Assembly: GCA_023435725.1 (NCBI GenBank)
Contig: JAEYRD010000142.1
Coordinates: forward strand, 1 to 64,000
Direction of reading: 5' to 3'
Source: Pseudomonadota bacterium
GTDB lineage: Bacteria; Pseudomonadota; Alphaproteobacteria; Rhizobiales; Xanthobacteraceae
DNA: 64,000 nucleotides
In this document: positions 52,497-60,973 of the stretch, piece by piece
How positions within the stretch are numbered: the first letter of the stretch is position 1
How the letters are laid out: each line of letters opens with the position of its first letter
Program-made: the position numbers and the translations under genes
Notes under the pieces: model-generated
Seen by the model: only the letters and a program-made list of their open reading frames with translations
Database searches by the model: none
What the model was told of the DNA's origin: nothing

Positions 52497-54119
52497 ATGA
52501 AGCGCCGCGATTTCCTCAAGTCCGTGTCCGGATTGGCCGCTGGCGCGGCGCTTCCCGCGATGCCGTCCGTGATCTCGTCCGCCCGGGCTGACGCACGCTC
52601 CGAAACGCTGTTGATCGTCTCGGAAGGCGGTCCCAACAATCTCGACATCCATGGCGTCGGCACCAACGTGCCCGGCTATGAGGTGTCCTGGAATTGCTAC
52701 GACCGCCTGATCAGCCATGAGATGAAGAGCGGTCCCGGCGGCGTGCCGTATTACGACCGCGACAAGTTCAAGGGCGAACTCGCCGAGGACATGAAGATCG
52801 ACGACATGTCGGTCACCTTCAAGCTGCGCAAGAACGCCAAATTCCACGACGGCACGCCTGTCACCGCCAAGGATGTGAAGTGGTCCCTCGACCGCGCGGT
52901 CAGCGTCGGCGGCTTCCCGACCTTCCAGATGAGCGCGGGCTCGCTGACCAAGCCGGAGCAGTTCGTCGTGGTCGACGATTACACCGTGCGCGTGGACTTC
53001 CTGAAGAAGGACAAGCTGACGATCCCCGATCTTGCCGTCATCGTGCCCTGCATCGTCAACTCCGAGCTGGTGAAGAAGAATTCCAGCGAGAGGGACCCCT
53101 GGGGACTCGAATTCACGAAGCAGCAGACCGCGGGCTCTGGCGCCTACAAGGTGACGAAGTGGACCGCCGGCACCGAAGTCATCATGGAGCGCAACGACGA
53201 TTGGGTCTGTGGTCCCCTGCCGAAGATCAAGCGCGTGATCTGGCGCATGGTGCCGCAGGCCGGCAACCGCCGCGCGCTGCTCGAGCGCGGTGACGCCGAC
53301 ATCTCCTACGAGCTGCCGAACAAGGACTTCCAGGAGATGAAGGCGAACGGCAAGCTCAACGTGGTGTCGCTGCCGTTCTCCAACGGCATCCAGTACATCG
53401 GCATGAATGTCACCAAGCCGCCTTTCGACAATCCAAAAGTCCGTCAGGCGGTGGCCTACGCGCTTCCCTATCAGAAGATCATGGATGCGGTGATGTTCGG
53501 GCTGGCGAACCCGATGTTCGGCGCCGCCAAGGACAAGCCGACCGAAGTCGCCTGGCCGCAGCCGCACAAATACAACACCGACATGGAGAAGGCGAAGGCG
53601 CTGCTGACTGAAGCCGGCTACGCCAACGGTTTCGAGACCACGATCTCGTTCGACCTCAACTTCGCAGGCGTCAACGAGCCGCTCTGCGTGCTGGTGCAGG
53701 AGAGCCTTGCTCAGCTCGGCATCAAGACTACCATCAACAAGGTGCCCGGCGCCAACTGGCGCACCGAGCTCAACAAGAAGGAGATGCCGCTCTTCACCAA
53801 CGTGTTCTCGGGCTGGCTCGATTACCCCGAGTACTTCTTCTACTGGTGCTATCACGGCAACAATTCCGTCTTCAACACCATGAGCTACAAGTCGGCGGAG
53901 ATGGACAAGCTGATCGACGGCGCGCGCGCCGCTGCGGCGGCCGGCGACACCGCGACCTACGATGCCGACGTGAAGGGCTTCGTCGACCTCGCCTACGCCG
54001 ACATCCCGCGCATCCCGCTGTACCAGCCCTTCGTCAACGTCGCGATGCAGAAGAACATCAGCGGCTATCAATACTGGTTCCACCGCCGCCTGGATTATCG
54101 CGCGATGGCGAAGGGGTAA
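52497..54119 (+). CDS. ABC transporter substrate-binding protein, family 5, of the ureide operon
   Basis: 540 aa from the ATG at 52497, with GGAGCA upstream, and starting with a twin-Arg leader (MKRRDFLKSVSGLAAGAALPAM). SBP_bac_5 pattern: LNLLI-like opening TLLIVSEGGPNNLDIHG, then MSVTFKLRKNAKFHDGTPVTAKDV, GSGAYKVTKWTAGTEVIM, and IPRIPLYQPFVNVAMQKN. It is the first gene of the operon that encodes its own permeases, ATPases and amidohydrolases. The ligand is probably a urea derivative, by context only. The promoter upstream is sigma-54 type. Confidence 0.93.
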   Translation: MKRRDFLKSVSGLAAGAALPAMPSVISSARADARSETLLIVSEGGPNNLDIHGVGTNVPGYEVSWNCYDRLISHEMKSGPGGVPYYDRDKFKGELAEDMKIDDMSVTFKLRKNAKFHDGTPVTAKDVKWSLDRAVSVGGFPTFQMSAGSLTKPEQFVVVDDYTVRVDFLKKDKLTIPDLAVIVPCIVNSELVKKNSSERDPWGLEFTKQQTAGSGAYKVTKWTAGTEVIMERNDDWVCGPLPKIKRVIWRMVPQAGNRRALLERGDADISYELPNKDFQEMKANGKLNVVSLPFSNGIQYIGMNVTKPPFDNPKVRQAVAYALPYQKIMDAVMFGLANPMFGAAKDKPTEVAWPQPHKYNTDMEKAKALLTEAGYANGFETTISFDLNFAGVNEPLCVLVQESLAQLGIKTTINKVPGANWRTELNKKEMPLFTNVFSGWLDYPEYFFYWCYHGNNSVFNTMSYKSAEMDKLIDGARAAAAAGDTATYDADVKGFVDLAYADIPRIPLYQPFVNVAMQKNISGYQYWFHRRLDYRAMAKG

Positions 54120-54123
54120 GAGA

Positions 54124-54223
54124 AGCGAATGGGGAGTGGCGAATAGCGAATAGGGAGACGGGATCATGTTCGACAGTCGCGAAAGTCCATTCGCCATTCG
54201 CCATTTGCTATTCACCAGCGCGG
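54124..54223. repeat. Dispersed inverted repeat, family G, inside the transport operon
   Basis: GAATGGGGAGTGGCGAATAG and its inverse CATTCGCCATTCGCCATTTG flank about 50 bases between the binding-protein and first permease genes. It could form a long stem in the mRNA and set the ratio of binding protein to membrane subunits. Confidence 0.65.
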
Positions 54224-54233
54224 AGCGCCAGTC

Positions 54234-55247
54234 ATGCTGACCATGATCGGCAAGCGCCTGATGTTCGCGATTCCTTCGCTGATCGGCGTCGTCATCGTCA
54301 CCTTCCTGCTGACGCGCGCGCTGCCGGGTGATCCTGCCGCTTATTTCGCCGGGCCCGCCGCGACCAGGGAGGCCGTCGAGCAGATCCGCAAGAAACTAGG
54401 CTTCGACAAGCCGCTGATCGAGCAGTTCTTCCGCTACACCAACGATCTCGCCCATGGCGATTTCGGCAATTCGCTCACGACAGGCCAGCCGGTCGCGACC
54501 GAGATCCGCAACCGCCTGCCGGCCTCCGCCGAGTTGACGCTGCTTGGCCTCATCGTCTCCATCGCGATTGCCATCCCGCTCGGCGTGTTGGCCGCAACGC
54601 GGCCGGGATCATGGATCGACCATCTCTGCCGGGTGACGACGACAGCCGGCGTCTCGCTGCCGGTGTTCTTCACCGGCCTCGTGCTGGTCTACGTCTTCTA
54701 TTTCCGGCTCGGCTGGTCGCCCGCGCCGCTCGGCCGTCTCGACGTGTTCTACAGCGCTCCGCCGACGGTGACCGGTTTCTACCTGATCGACACGCTGATC
54801 GCGCGCGATTTCGAGGCGTTCCGCTCGGCGCTGAGCCAGCTCATTCTGCCCGCGACGACGCTCGCGATCTTCTCGCTGGCGCCGATCGCACGCATGACCC
54901 GCGCCTCGATGCTGGCGGTGCTCGCTAGCGAATTCGTTCGCACCGCGCGCGCCAGCGGCCTGTCGCCCTCGACCGTCATTGTCACCTACGCGTTTCGTAA
55001 CGCGATGCTGCCTGTCATCACCACGCTCAGCATGGTGTTCTCGTTCCTGCTGGGCGCCAACGTGCTGGTGGAGAAGGTGTTTGCCTGGCCCGGCATCGGC
55101 TCCTATGCGGTCGAAGCGCTGATCTCGTCGGACTTCGCGCCGGTGCAGGGTTTCGTGCTGACCATGGCGGTCATGTATGTGCTGCTCAATCTCGTGATCG
55201 ACATTCTCTACGGCGTGATCGATCCGCGCGTGCGGCTGGAAGGGTAG
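54234..55247 (+). CDS. ABC transporter permease (DppB-like) of the ureide operon
   Basis: 337 aa. The first helix is IGKRLMFAIPSLIGVVIVTFLLTRALPGDPAAYFAGP, followed by the family's IRKKLGFDKPLIEQFFRY and HGDFGNSLTTGQPV. The ATPase-contact loop is ASEFVRTARASGLSPSTVIVTYAFRNAMLPVI near residue 230, and the end is GVIDPRVRLEG. The start at 54234 (MLTMIGKR) or the ATG nine bases later are both possible. It pairs with the next permease, 7 bases away. Confidence 0.93.
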   Translation: MLTMIGKRLMFAIPSLIGVVIVTFLLTRALPGDPAAYFAGPAATREAVEQIRKKLGFDKPLIEQFFRYTNDLAHGDFGNSLTTGQPVATEIRNRLPASAELTLLGLIVSIAIAIPLGVLAATRPGSWIDHLCRVTTTAGVSLPVFFTGLVLVYVFYFRLGWSPAPLGRLDVFYSAPPTVTGFYLIDTLIARDFEAFRSALSQLILPATTLAIFSLAPIARMTRASMLAVLASEFVRTARASGLSPSTVIVTYAFRNAMLPVITTLSMVFSFLLGANVLVEKVFAWPGIGSYAVEALISSDFAPVQGFVLTMAVMYVLLNLVIDILYGVIDPRVRLEG

Positions 55248-55254
55248 GGAGGAG

Positions 55255-56157
55255 ATGATGAGCTCCGTTGCGCCTGCTGTTGAACCGGTCGGTCCTGCCC
55301 GCACTTCAGGACTCGCCGCCATTCTCGAACAGACCCGCTATGTGCTCGGCGAGAACAAAGTCACGGGCTTTGCCTTTGCGCTTCTGGTCCTCATCCTCGT
55401 CGCCGCGATCTTCGGTCCCTATGTGGTGCCGTATGATCCGCTGGCGTCCGACACCGCCGCCGCGCTGAAACCGCCGTCGGCGGCGCACTGGTTCGGCACC
55501 GATCAGCTGGGGCGCGACATCTTCAGCCGCGTCATCGTGGCGACGCGGCTCGATACGTTCATCGCAGTCGCCTCCGTCGTGCTGGTATTTTTGATGGGCG
55601 GGCTCGCCGGCATCGCCGCAGGCTATTTCGGCGGCTGGACCGATCGCATCGTCGGCCGTATCGCCGACACCATCATGGCTTTCCCGCTGTTCGTGCTGGC
55701 GATGGGCATCGTCGCCGCGCTCGGCAATACCGTGCAGAACATCATCCTGGCCACCGCCATCGTGAACTTCCCGCTCTATGCCCGCGTCGCGCGTGCCGAA
55801 GCCAATGTGCGCCGCAATGCCGGCTTCGTGCAGGCGGCGCGTCTCTCGGGCAACGGCGAATTCCGCATCCTCTTGGTGCACATCCTTCCGAACATCATGC
55901 CGATCATGATCGTGCAGATGTCGCTGACCATGGGCTACGCCATCCTCAATGCCGCGGGCCTCTCGTTCATCGGCCTCGGCGTCCGTCCGCCGACCGCCGA
56001 ATGGGGCATCATGGTCGCCGAAGGCGCCGGCTTCATGGTCTCAGGCGAATGGTGGATCGCGCTGTTCCCGGGCCTCGCTTTGATGATCGCGGTGTTCTGC
56101 TTCAACCTCCTCGGCGACGGCCTGCGCGACATCGTCGACCCGCAGCGGAGGACGTGA
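55255..56157 (+). CDS. ABC transporter permease (DppC-like) of the ureide operon
   Basis: 300 aa with GGGAGG just before ATGATG. A hydrophilic N-terminal tail is followed by the helix KVTGFAFALLVLILVAAIFGPYVVPYDPL. Then comes the DppC signature HWFGTDQLGRDIFSRVIVATRLDTF. The ATPase-contact loop is RRNAGFVQAARLSGNGEFRILLVHILPNI, and the end is LLGDGLRDIVDPQRRT. Its stop shares a base with the start of a 31-codon reading frame (TGATG). Confidence 0.93.
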   Translation: MMSSVAPAVEPVGPARTSGLAAILEQTRYVLGENKVTGFAFALLVLILVAAIFGPYVVPYDPLASDTAAALKPPSAAHWFGTDQLGRDIFSRVIVATRLDTFIAVASVVLVFLMGGLAGIAAGYFGGWTDRIVGRIADTIMAFPLFVLAMGIVAALGNTVQNIILATAIVNFPLYARVARAEANVRRNAGFVQAARLSGNGEFRILLVHILPNIMPIMIVQMSLTMGYAILNAAGLSFIGLGVRPPTAEWGIMVAEGAGFMVSGEWWIALFPGLALMIAVFCFNLLGDGLRDIVDPQRRT

Positions 56158-56252
56158 TGGCAAATTTCCTGCGGAAATTGTCCAATGATTCCAACCCCGT
56201 TCTACTGTGCATGGGGTTGTTTTCGCCATTTTTGAGTGGGAGCCGTCCATGA
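56157..56252 (+). CDS. Candidate 31-residue micro-protein between permease and ATPase genes
   Basis: An ATG at 56157 overlaps the permease stop (TGATG) and has GGAGG five bases upstream (56147-56151), a near-ideal ribosome site. The frame (MANFLRKLSNDSNPVLLCMG...) ends with a TGA that overlaps the ATPase ATG (ATGA). The 31 residues exactly fill the gap and include a hydrophobic stretch (PVLLCMGLFSPFLSG). I recognise no family. It may be a small membrane protein of the transporter, or only a coupling leader. The DNA also forms AATTTCC-TGC-GGAAATT and AACCCC-N14-GGGGTT hairpins. Confidence 0.4.
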   Translation: MANFLRKLSNDSNPVLLCMGLFSPFLSGSRP

Positions 56253-58078
56253 CCGCTCAGCCCCTGCTCGACGTTCAGGACCTTACCGTCGAATTCACCA
56301 CCCGCCGCGGCATCGTGAAAGCCGTGCAGCACGTCAACATCTCCGTGGCCAAGGGTGAGACCCTCGCCATCGTCGGCGAGTCCGGTTCCGGCAAGTCGGT
56401 GACCTCCTACGCGGTGATGCGCATCCTCGACCGCGCCGGCAAGATCGCCGAGGGCTCGGTGATGTTCTCCGGCATCGACGTGAAGGCCGCGACCGAGGCC
56501 CAGATGCGCGATTTGCGCGGCCGCGAAGTCTCGATGATCTTCCAGAACCCGCGCGCGGCGCTCAACCCGATCCGCAAAGTCGGCGACCAGATCGAGGACG
56601 TGCTGCGCACCCATGTGCAGCAGGCCCAGGTCGCCGATCGCGGCGAGAAGGCGATCGAGGCACTGGAGCAGGTCAAGATCGCCCGCCCGCGCGAGCGCTA
56701 TCACGCCTACCCGTTCGAGCTGTCGGGCGGCATGTGCCAGCGCGTCGTCATTGCGCTCGCGCTCGCCTGCAATCCGCAGCTCCTGATCGCGGACGAGCCG
56801 ACCACCGGCCTCGACGTCACCACGCAGAAGGCGGTGATGGACCTGATTGTCGAGCTGACCAGGCGCCGCGCGATGTCGACCATCCTGATCACCCATGATC
56901 TCGGCCTTGCGGCAGCCTATTGCGACCGCGTCGTGGTGATGGAAAAGGGCCGCGTGGTCGAGACCGCCAAAGCCGCCGACATCTTCGCCAACCCGCAGCA
57001 CCCCTACACCAAGAAGCTGATGCGCGCGACCCCGCGGCTTGGCGTCTCACTCAGAGACTTGCTGCCCGAAGAGGACGCGGCCGCCTTGTCCTCTCCCCGC
57101 TTGCGGGGAGAGGACAACGCGCAAAGCGCGGCGGGTGAGGGGGACTCTCCGCGAGTCCAGTTTGCGGAAACAGCCCCTCACCCCGACCCTCTCAGCGCGA
57201 GCGAAGCTCGTCGCGACCCCGCAAGTGAGGAGAGGGAGAAGGCACCTCTCCTCCTCGTCGAAAAGCTGGTCAAGGAATACCCCCGCCAGGGCGCCACCGC
57301 CGTGCTCGGCAAGCTGTTCGGCCGCAAGCCTCCGCCGGAGCCGGACGTGTTCCGCGCGGTCGACGGCATCAGCTTCTCGATCGGTCACGGCGAGAGTGTC
57401 GGCCTCGTCGGCGAGTCCGGCTGCGGCAAATCGACGACGTCGATGATGGTGATGCGCCTGCTCGACCAGACCTCCGGCCTGATCCAGTTCGACGGCGAGG
57501 ACATCGGCGCCATCCAGCCTGCGTCCTTCGCCCGGCTGCCGCAGCGCAGCCGCATCCAGATGGTGTTCCAGGACCCGACCGACAGCCTCAACCCGCGTTT
57601 CACCGCCGCGCGCGCCGTCGCCGACCCGCTTCTGCAACTCGGCGACATCAGGGGCCGCGACGCCCTCCGCGCCCGCTGCGAGGAGCTGGCCACCATGGTG
57701 GGCCTGCCGCTCAACCTGCTCGACCGTTTCCCGCACCAGCTTTCCGGCGGCCAGAAGGCCCGCGTCGGCATCGCCCGCGCCATCGCGCTGCATCCGAAGC
57801 TCGTCATCCTGGACGAGCCGACGGCGGCGCTGGACGTCTCGGTGCAAGCAGTCGTCCTGAACCTGCTTCAGGATCTCAAGCAGCGCCTGGGGATGAGCTA
57901 TCTGTTCGTCTCGCATGATTTGAATGTAGTGCGCTTGCTGTGCGATCGTGTCATTGTCATGCGGGCGGGGCGGATCGTCGAAGAGGGGGCTTCCGAGAAG
58001 GTCCTCAGCGATCCCAAGGACGACTACACCAAGGAGCTGCTGACGGCGATTCCGCATCCGCCGTTGCCGGTGCACTGA
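56249..58078 (+). CDS. Fused double ABC ATPase (DppD-DppF type) with a repeat-derived linker
   Basis: 609 aa carrying two nucleotide-binding domains, about 1-265 and 335-600. Each has Walker A (GESGSGKS; GESGCGKST), signature (LSGGMCQRVVIAL; LSGGQKARVGIARA) and Walker B (LLIADEPTTGLD; LVILDEPTAALD), so both should be active. The linker at about residues 280-332 is encoded by a family-D repeat (57088-57245), in frame, and is Ser/Arg/Glu-rich, unlike the rest. The first unit's usual C-terminal peptide-transporter tail is cut at ATPRLGVSLRDLLPEEDAAA. It powers the two permeases upstream. Confidence 0.93.
   Translation: MTAQPLLDVQDLTVEFTTRRGIVKAVQHVNISVAKGETLAIVGESGSGKSVTSYAVMRILDRAGKIAEGSVMFSGIDVKAATEAQMRDLRGREVSMIFQNPRAALNPIRKVGDQIEDVLRTHVQQAQVADRGEKAIEALEQVKIARPRERYHAYPFELSGGMCQRVVIALALACNPQLLIADEPTTGLDVTTQKAVMDLIVELTRRRAMSTILITHDLGLAAAYCDRVVVMEKGRVVETAKAADIFANPQHPYTKKLMRATPRLGVSLRDLLPEEDAAALSSPRLRGEDNAQSAAGEGDSPRVQFAETAPHPDPLSASEARRDPASEEREKAPLLLVEKLVKEYPRQGATAVLGKLFGRKPPPEPDVFRAVDGISFSIGHGESVGLVGESGCGKSTTSMMVMRLLDQTSGLIQFDGEDIGAIQPASFARLPQRSRIQMVFQDPTDSLNPRFTAARAVADPLLQLGDIRGRDALRARCEELATMVGLPLNLLDRFPHQLSGGQKARVGIARAIALHPKLVILDEPTAALDVSVQAVVLNLLQDLKQRLGMSYLFVSHDLNVVRLLCDRVIVMRAGRIVEEGASEKVLSDPKDDYTKELLTAIPHPPLPVH
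57088..57245. repeat. Family-D dispersed repeat inserted within a coding sequence
   Basis: 57088-57115 is a perfect hairpin with 13-bp arms (GTCCTCTCCCCGC / GCGGGGAGAGGAC). It is followed by GGGTGAGGGG, GCCCCTCACCCC and a closing GAGGAGAGGGAG, the same parts as the intergenic family-D copies. The reading frame is kept across the whole element. Confidence 0.85.
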
Positions 58079-58097
58079 GAGATTGTCTGGGAGTGTG

Positions 58098-58277
58098 ATG
58101 GCCGAGCCGTTGGACGATTATATCGACGCCGTATCGAAGGCGCTCGCGCTGCCGGTCGAGGAGGCCTGGAGGCCGGCCGTTCGGGCCAACCTCGAAGTGT
58201 CGCTGCGGCTCGCCCGCCTTGTCGACGAATTCGCGCTGCCGGACGAGTCCGAGCCGGCGCCCGTCTTCACGGCCTGA
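58098..58277 (+). CDS. DUF4089 small subunit (AtzG/HpxX-like)
   Basis: 59 aa, start chosen at the ATG with GGGAG five bases upstream. The helical sequence MAEPLDDYIDAVSKALALP...VRANLEVSLRLARLVDEFALPDESEPAPVF is the DUF4089 pattern. In Pseudomonas ADP the homologue AtzG binds and stabilises the amidase AtzE in a GatCA-like way, and HpxX is the Klebsiella relative. The next gene is the AtzE-like amidase, seven bases on, as expected. Confidence 0.88.
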   Translation: MAEPLDDYIDAVSKALALPVEEAWRPAVRANLEVSLRLARLVDEFALPDESEPAPVFTA

Positions 58278-58284
58278 TGTTGCC

Positions 58285-59679
58285 ATGACCATTAAGCCAG
58301 AGATGAATGCCTCCGAAATCGCGAGCGCGGTCGCCGGCGGCAGGATGTCCGCGATCGATGCAACTGAAGCGGCCCTCGCGCGCATCGAGCAGCACGACAC
58401 CATTCTCAACTCCTTCACCGACGTCACCGCCGAGCGTGCCCGTGCCAAGGCGCGCGCGATCGATGCCGACATTGCCGCAGGCAGGAAGGTCGGCCCGCTC
58501 GCCGGCGTCCCCTTCGCAGTGAAGAACCTGTTTGACGTCGCGGGCCTCACAACGCGCGCCGGCTCGAAGATCAACCGCGACCTCGCGCCAGCCAAGCGCG
58601 ACGCGACGCTGATCGAGCGCATGGAGGCGGCCGGCGCCGTCCTCGTCGGCGCGCTCAACATGGGCGAATACGCCTATGACTTCACCGGCGAGAACGTCCA
58701 TGACGGTCCCTCGCGCAATCCGCATGACACCACGCGCATGACCGGCGGCTCCTCCGGCGGTTCGGGGAGCGCCGTCGGCGGCGCGCTGGTGCCGATTGCG
58801 CTCGGGTCCGACACCAACGGCTCGATCCGCGTGCCGTCCTCGTTTTGCGGTATCTTCGGCCTGAAGCCGACCTATGGCCGGCTGTCGCGGGCGCGCTCCT
58901 TCCCGTTCGTCGCGAGCCTCGATCATCTCGGTCCGTTCGCGCGCTCCGTCACCGATCTCGCGCTCGCCTATGATGCGATGCAGGGGCCGGACGCCGACGA
59001 CGGCGCCTGCACCACGCGTGGCGTCGAGCCGGCCGCGCCGCTGCTTGGCGAGTCCATCGCAGGCTTGCGCGTCGCCATCGCCGGCGGACATTTTCAGAAG
59101 AACGTGTTTCCGGAAGCCGTCGAGGCCGTCAGCCGTGTCGCCAAGGCGCTCGGTGTAACGCAGGTGATTGATGTTCCCGAAGCTTCGCGCGCCCGCGCGG
59201 CGGCCTATGTCATCACCACCGCTGAAGGCGCCTCGCTGCATCTCGATCGCCTGCGCAGGCGTCCGAACGATTTCGACCCGGCCGTGCGCGACCGGCTGAT
59301 TGCAGGCGCCATAGTGCCGGCGCCCTTGGTCGACCGCGCGCAGAAATTCCGTCGCTGGTATCGCGCGCAGCTTGCCGAGATCTTCAGGTCGGTCGACGTG
59401 CTGCTGGCTCCGGCAACGCCCTGCACGGCGCCGAAGCTCGGCCAGGTGAATTTCAACCTCGACGGTGTGGAGCTGCCGGTGCGCGCCAATATCGGCATCC
59501 ACACCCAGCCGATCTCGTTCATCGGCCTGCCGGTGGTCGCTGTGCCGGTGCCGCTCGAACCGCTGCCGATCGGCGTGCAGATCATCGCGGCGCCCTGGCG
59601 CGAGGACGTGGCGCTGCGCGTCGCGCACGCATTGGAAAAGATGGGCGTCGTCGCTGCGCCCGCGCCGAGAGGAATTTGA
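58285..59679 (+). CDS. atzE: Amidase, AtzE/HpxY-like (1-carboxybiuret hydrolase family)
   Basis: 464 aa amidase-signature enzyme. Catalytic Lys80 in GVPFAVKNLFD, the cis-Ser in GGSSGGSGSAV (about 155-160), and the nucleophile Ser180 in GSDTNGSIRVP. With the DUF4089 partner before it and the DUF3225 gene after it, it belongs to the AtzE/HpxY group. AtzE releases ammonia from 1-carboxybiuret; HpxY is tied to oxalurate breakdown in Klebsiella. The AtzF-like gene nearby favours carboxybiuret chemistry, but the oxalurate alternative is real. The next start is two bases after its stop. Confidence 0.88.
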   Translation: MTIKPEMNASEIASAVAGGRMSAIDATEAALARIEQHDTILNSFTDVTAERARAKARAIDADIAAGRKVGPLAGVPFAVKNLFDVAGLTTRAGSKINRDLAPAKRDATLIERMEAAGAVLVGALNMGEYAYDFTGENVHDGPSRNPHDTTRMTGGSSGGSGSAVGGALVPIALGSDTNGSIRVPSSFCGIFGLKPTYGRLSRARSFPFVASLDHLGPFARSVTDLALAYDAMQGPDADDGACTTRGVEPAAPLLGESIAGLRVAIAGGHFQKNVFPEAVEAVSRVAKALGVTQVIDVPEASRARAAAYVITTAEGASLHLDRLRRRPNDFDPAVRDRLIAGAIVPAPLVDRAQKFRRWYRAQLAEIFRSVDVLLAPATPCTAPKLGQVNFNLDGVELPVRANIGIHTQPISFIGLPVVAVPVPLEPLPIGVQIIAAPWREDVALRVAHALEKMGVVAAPAPRGI

Positions 59680-59680
59680 G

Positions 59681-60073
59681 ATGGAGATCGATCTTCCCGA
59701 CGTGATCGCGGAAGTCAAAGCCGCGTTCGAGCGCTATGAGAGGGCCCTCGTCACCAACGACGTCGCGGTGCTCGGCGAGCTCTTCCGCAACGATTCCCGC
59801 ACGCTGCGCTATGGCATCGGCGAGAACCTCTATGGCTACGAGGCGATCTCCGGCTTCCGCGCCGGCCGTTCGCCCGTCGGCCTCAACCGCCGCACCGCCA
59901 AGACCGTCATATCGAGCTATGGCCGCGACACGGCCGTGGCCTCGACCTTGTTCTATCGCGACACGGCGCCCGGCAAGGTCGGCCGGCAGATGCAGACCTG
60001 GATTCGTTTCCCGGAGGGCTGGCGCGTCGTCGCCGCCCATGTCAGCATCATCGACGAGTCGAAAGAGACCTGA
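59681..60073 (+). CDS. AtzH/HpxZ-like protein (DUF3225, NTF2-like)
   Basis: 130 aa. A compact NTF2/SnoaL-like sequence (IDLPDVIAEVKAAFERYERALVTNDVAVLGELFRNDSRTLRYGIGENLYGYEAISGFRAGR) with the conserved R..G..E, TRTAKT-like NRRTAKTVISSYG, and the Cterminal WRVVAAHVSII. In Pseudomonas ADP the homologue AtzH decarboxylates 1,3-dicarboxyurea to allophanate; HpxZ is the Klebsiella relative. Position after AtzE and the presence of AtzF give a complete route. The regulator starts 4 bases after its stop. Confidence 0.85.
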   Translation: MEIDLPDVIAEVKAAFERYERALVTNDVAVLGELFRNDSRTLRYGIGENLYGYEAISGFRAGRSPVGLNRRTAKTVISSYGRDTAVASTLFYRDTAPGKVGRQMQTWIRFPEGWRVVAAHVSIIDESKET

Positions 60074-60077
60074 TCGT

Positions 60078-60800
60078 ATGACGCTTGACGACTTTCCGCA
60101 GGGGACGCTGCCGGCCGAGCCGGTGGTGCCGCGCGTCGACCGGGCGCAGCCCAGCGTGCACAAGGTCACGCGTGCCGAGGAATTGCGCCTTCAGCTCGCC
60201 GACGAGATCGTGCGCGGAACCTTGGCGCCCGGCGCGCCGCTGGACGAGACCGACATCGCGCGCCGCTTCAACGTCTCGCGCACCCCGGTGCGCGAGGCGT
60301 TGCGCCAGCTGGTCGCGAGCGGCCTCGTCGAATCGCGCGCCCACCGCGGTGCGGTGGTGGCGCAGCCCTCGGTCGAACGGCTGAAGGGCATGTTCGAGGC
60401 CATGGCGGAGCTCGAGGCGCTGTGCGCCGGCCTTGCCGCCGAGCGCATGTCCGCCGCCGAGCGCCACGGTCTCGAAGCGATCCACGAAGAGCTACGGGTG
60501 TTAAGCTACACCGGCAATCCCGATCGTTTCCACGAGGTCAACGAACGCTTCCACAACGCGATCTATGCGGGATCGCAGAACGGTTACATCGCCGAGATCA
60601 CGCTGGCGACGCGCGTGCGCGTCCAGCCGTTCCGTCGCGCCCAGTTCCGCAACCTCGGGCGTCTCGCAAAATCGCAGGCCGAGCACGACCGCGTCGTCGT
60701 CGCCATCATGCGCGGCGACAAGCAGGGCGCCGCGGCGGCGATGCGCGCGCATATCGAGCTGGTGCGCGGAGAGTATGAGATCTACGCGGTGTCGGTGTAG
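60078..60800 (+). CDS. GntR family regulator (FadR/FCD subfamily)
   Basis: 240 aa. The winged-helix domain spans about 35-95 (LRLQLADEIVRGTLAPGAPLDETDIARRFNVSRTPVREALRQLVASGLVESRAHRGAVVA). An FCD ligand-binding domain covers about 100-230, with metal-site-like residues in FHEVNERFHNAIYAGSQN and SQAEHDRVVVAI. It is the last gene of the operon, so it probably controls the operon in response to a pathway metabolite. Its expected site type, TTGT-NN-ACAA, is found near both relevant promoters. Confidence 0.92.
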   Translation: MTLDDFPQGTLPAEPVVPRVDRAQPSVHKVTRAEELRLQLADEIVRGTLAPGAPLDETDIARRFNVSRTPVREALRQLVASGLVESRAHRGAVVAQPSVERLKGMFEAMAELEALCAGLAAERMSAAERHGLEAIHEELRVLSYTGNPDRFHEVNERFHNAIYAGSQNGYIAEITLATRVRVQPFRRAQFRNLGRLAKSQAEHDRVVVAIMRGDKQGAAAAMRAHIELVRGEYEIYAVSV

Positions 60801-60825
60801 GCTGACTCTACTGCCACACACTCGC

Positions 60826-60961
60826 TGTCGTCCCCGCGAAGGCGGGGATCCATAACCCCAGGGAGAAGTTGTGGCGCGAAGCTCTAAACTCCGAGTCGTC
60901 GCCAATCCACTCCCTGTGGTTATGGGTCCCGGATCTGTGCTTCGCTTGTCCGGGACGACAG
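60826..60961. repeat. Dispersed repeat, family C
   Basis: Bounded by TGTCGTCCCCGCG and CCGGGACGACA. The inner text (TGTGGTTATGGGTCCCGGAT, AACTCCGAGTCG) matches copies at 2.9 and 18.35 kb. It lies between the convergent regulator and allophanate hydrolase genes. Confidence 0.75.
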
Positions 60962-60973
60962 CAGAGGGAAAGT

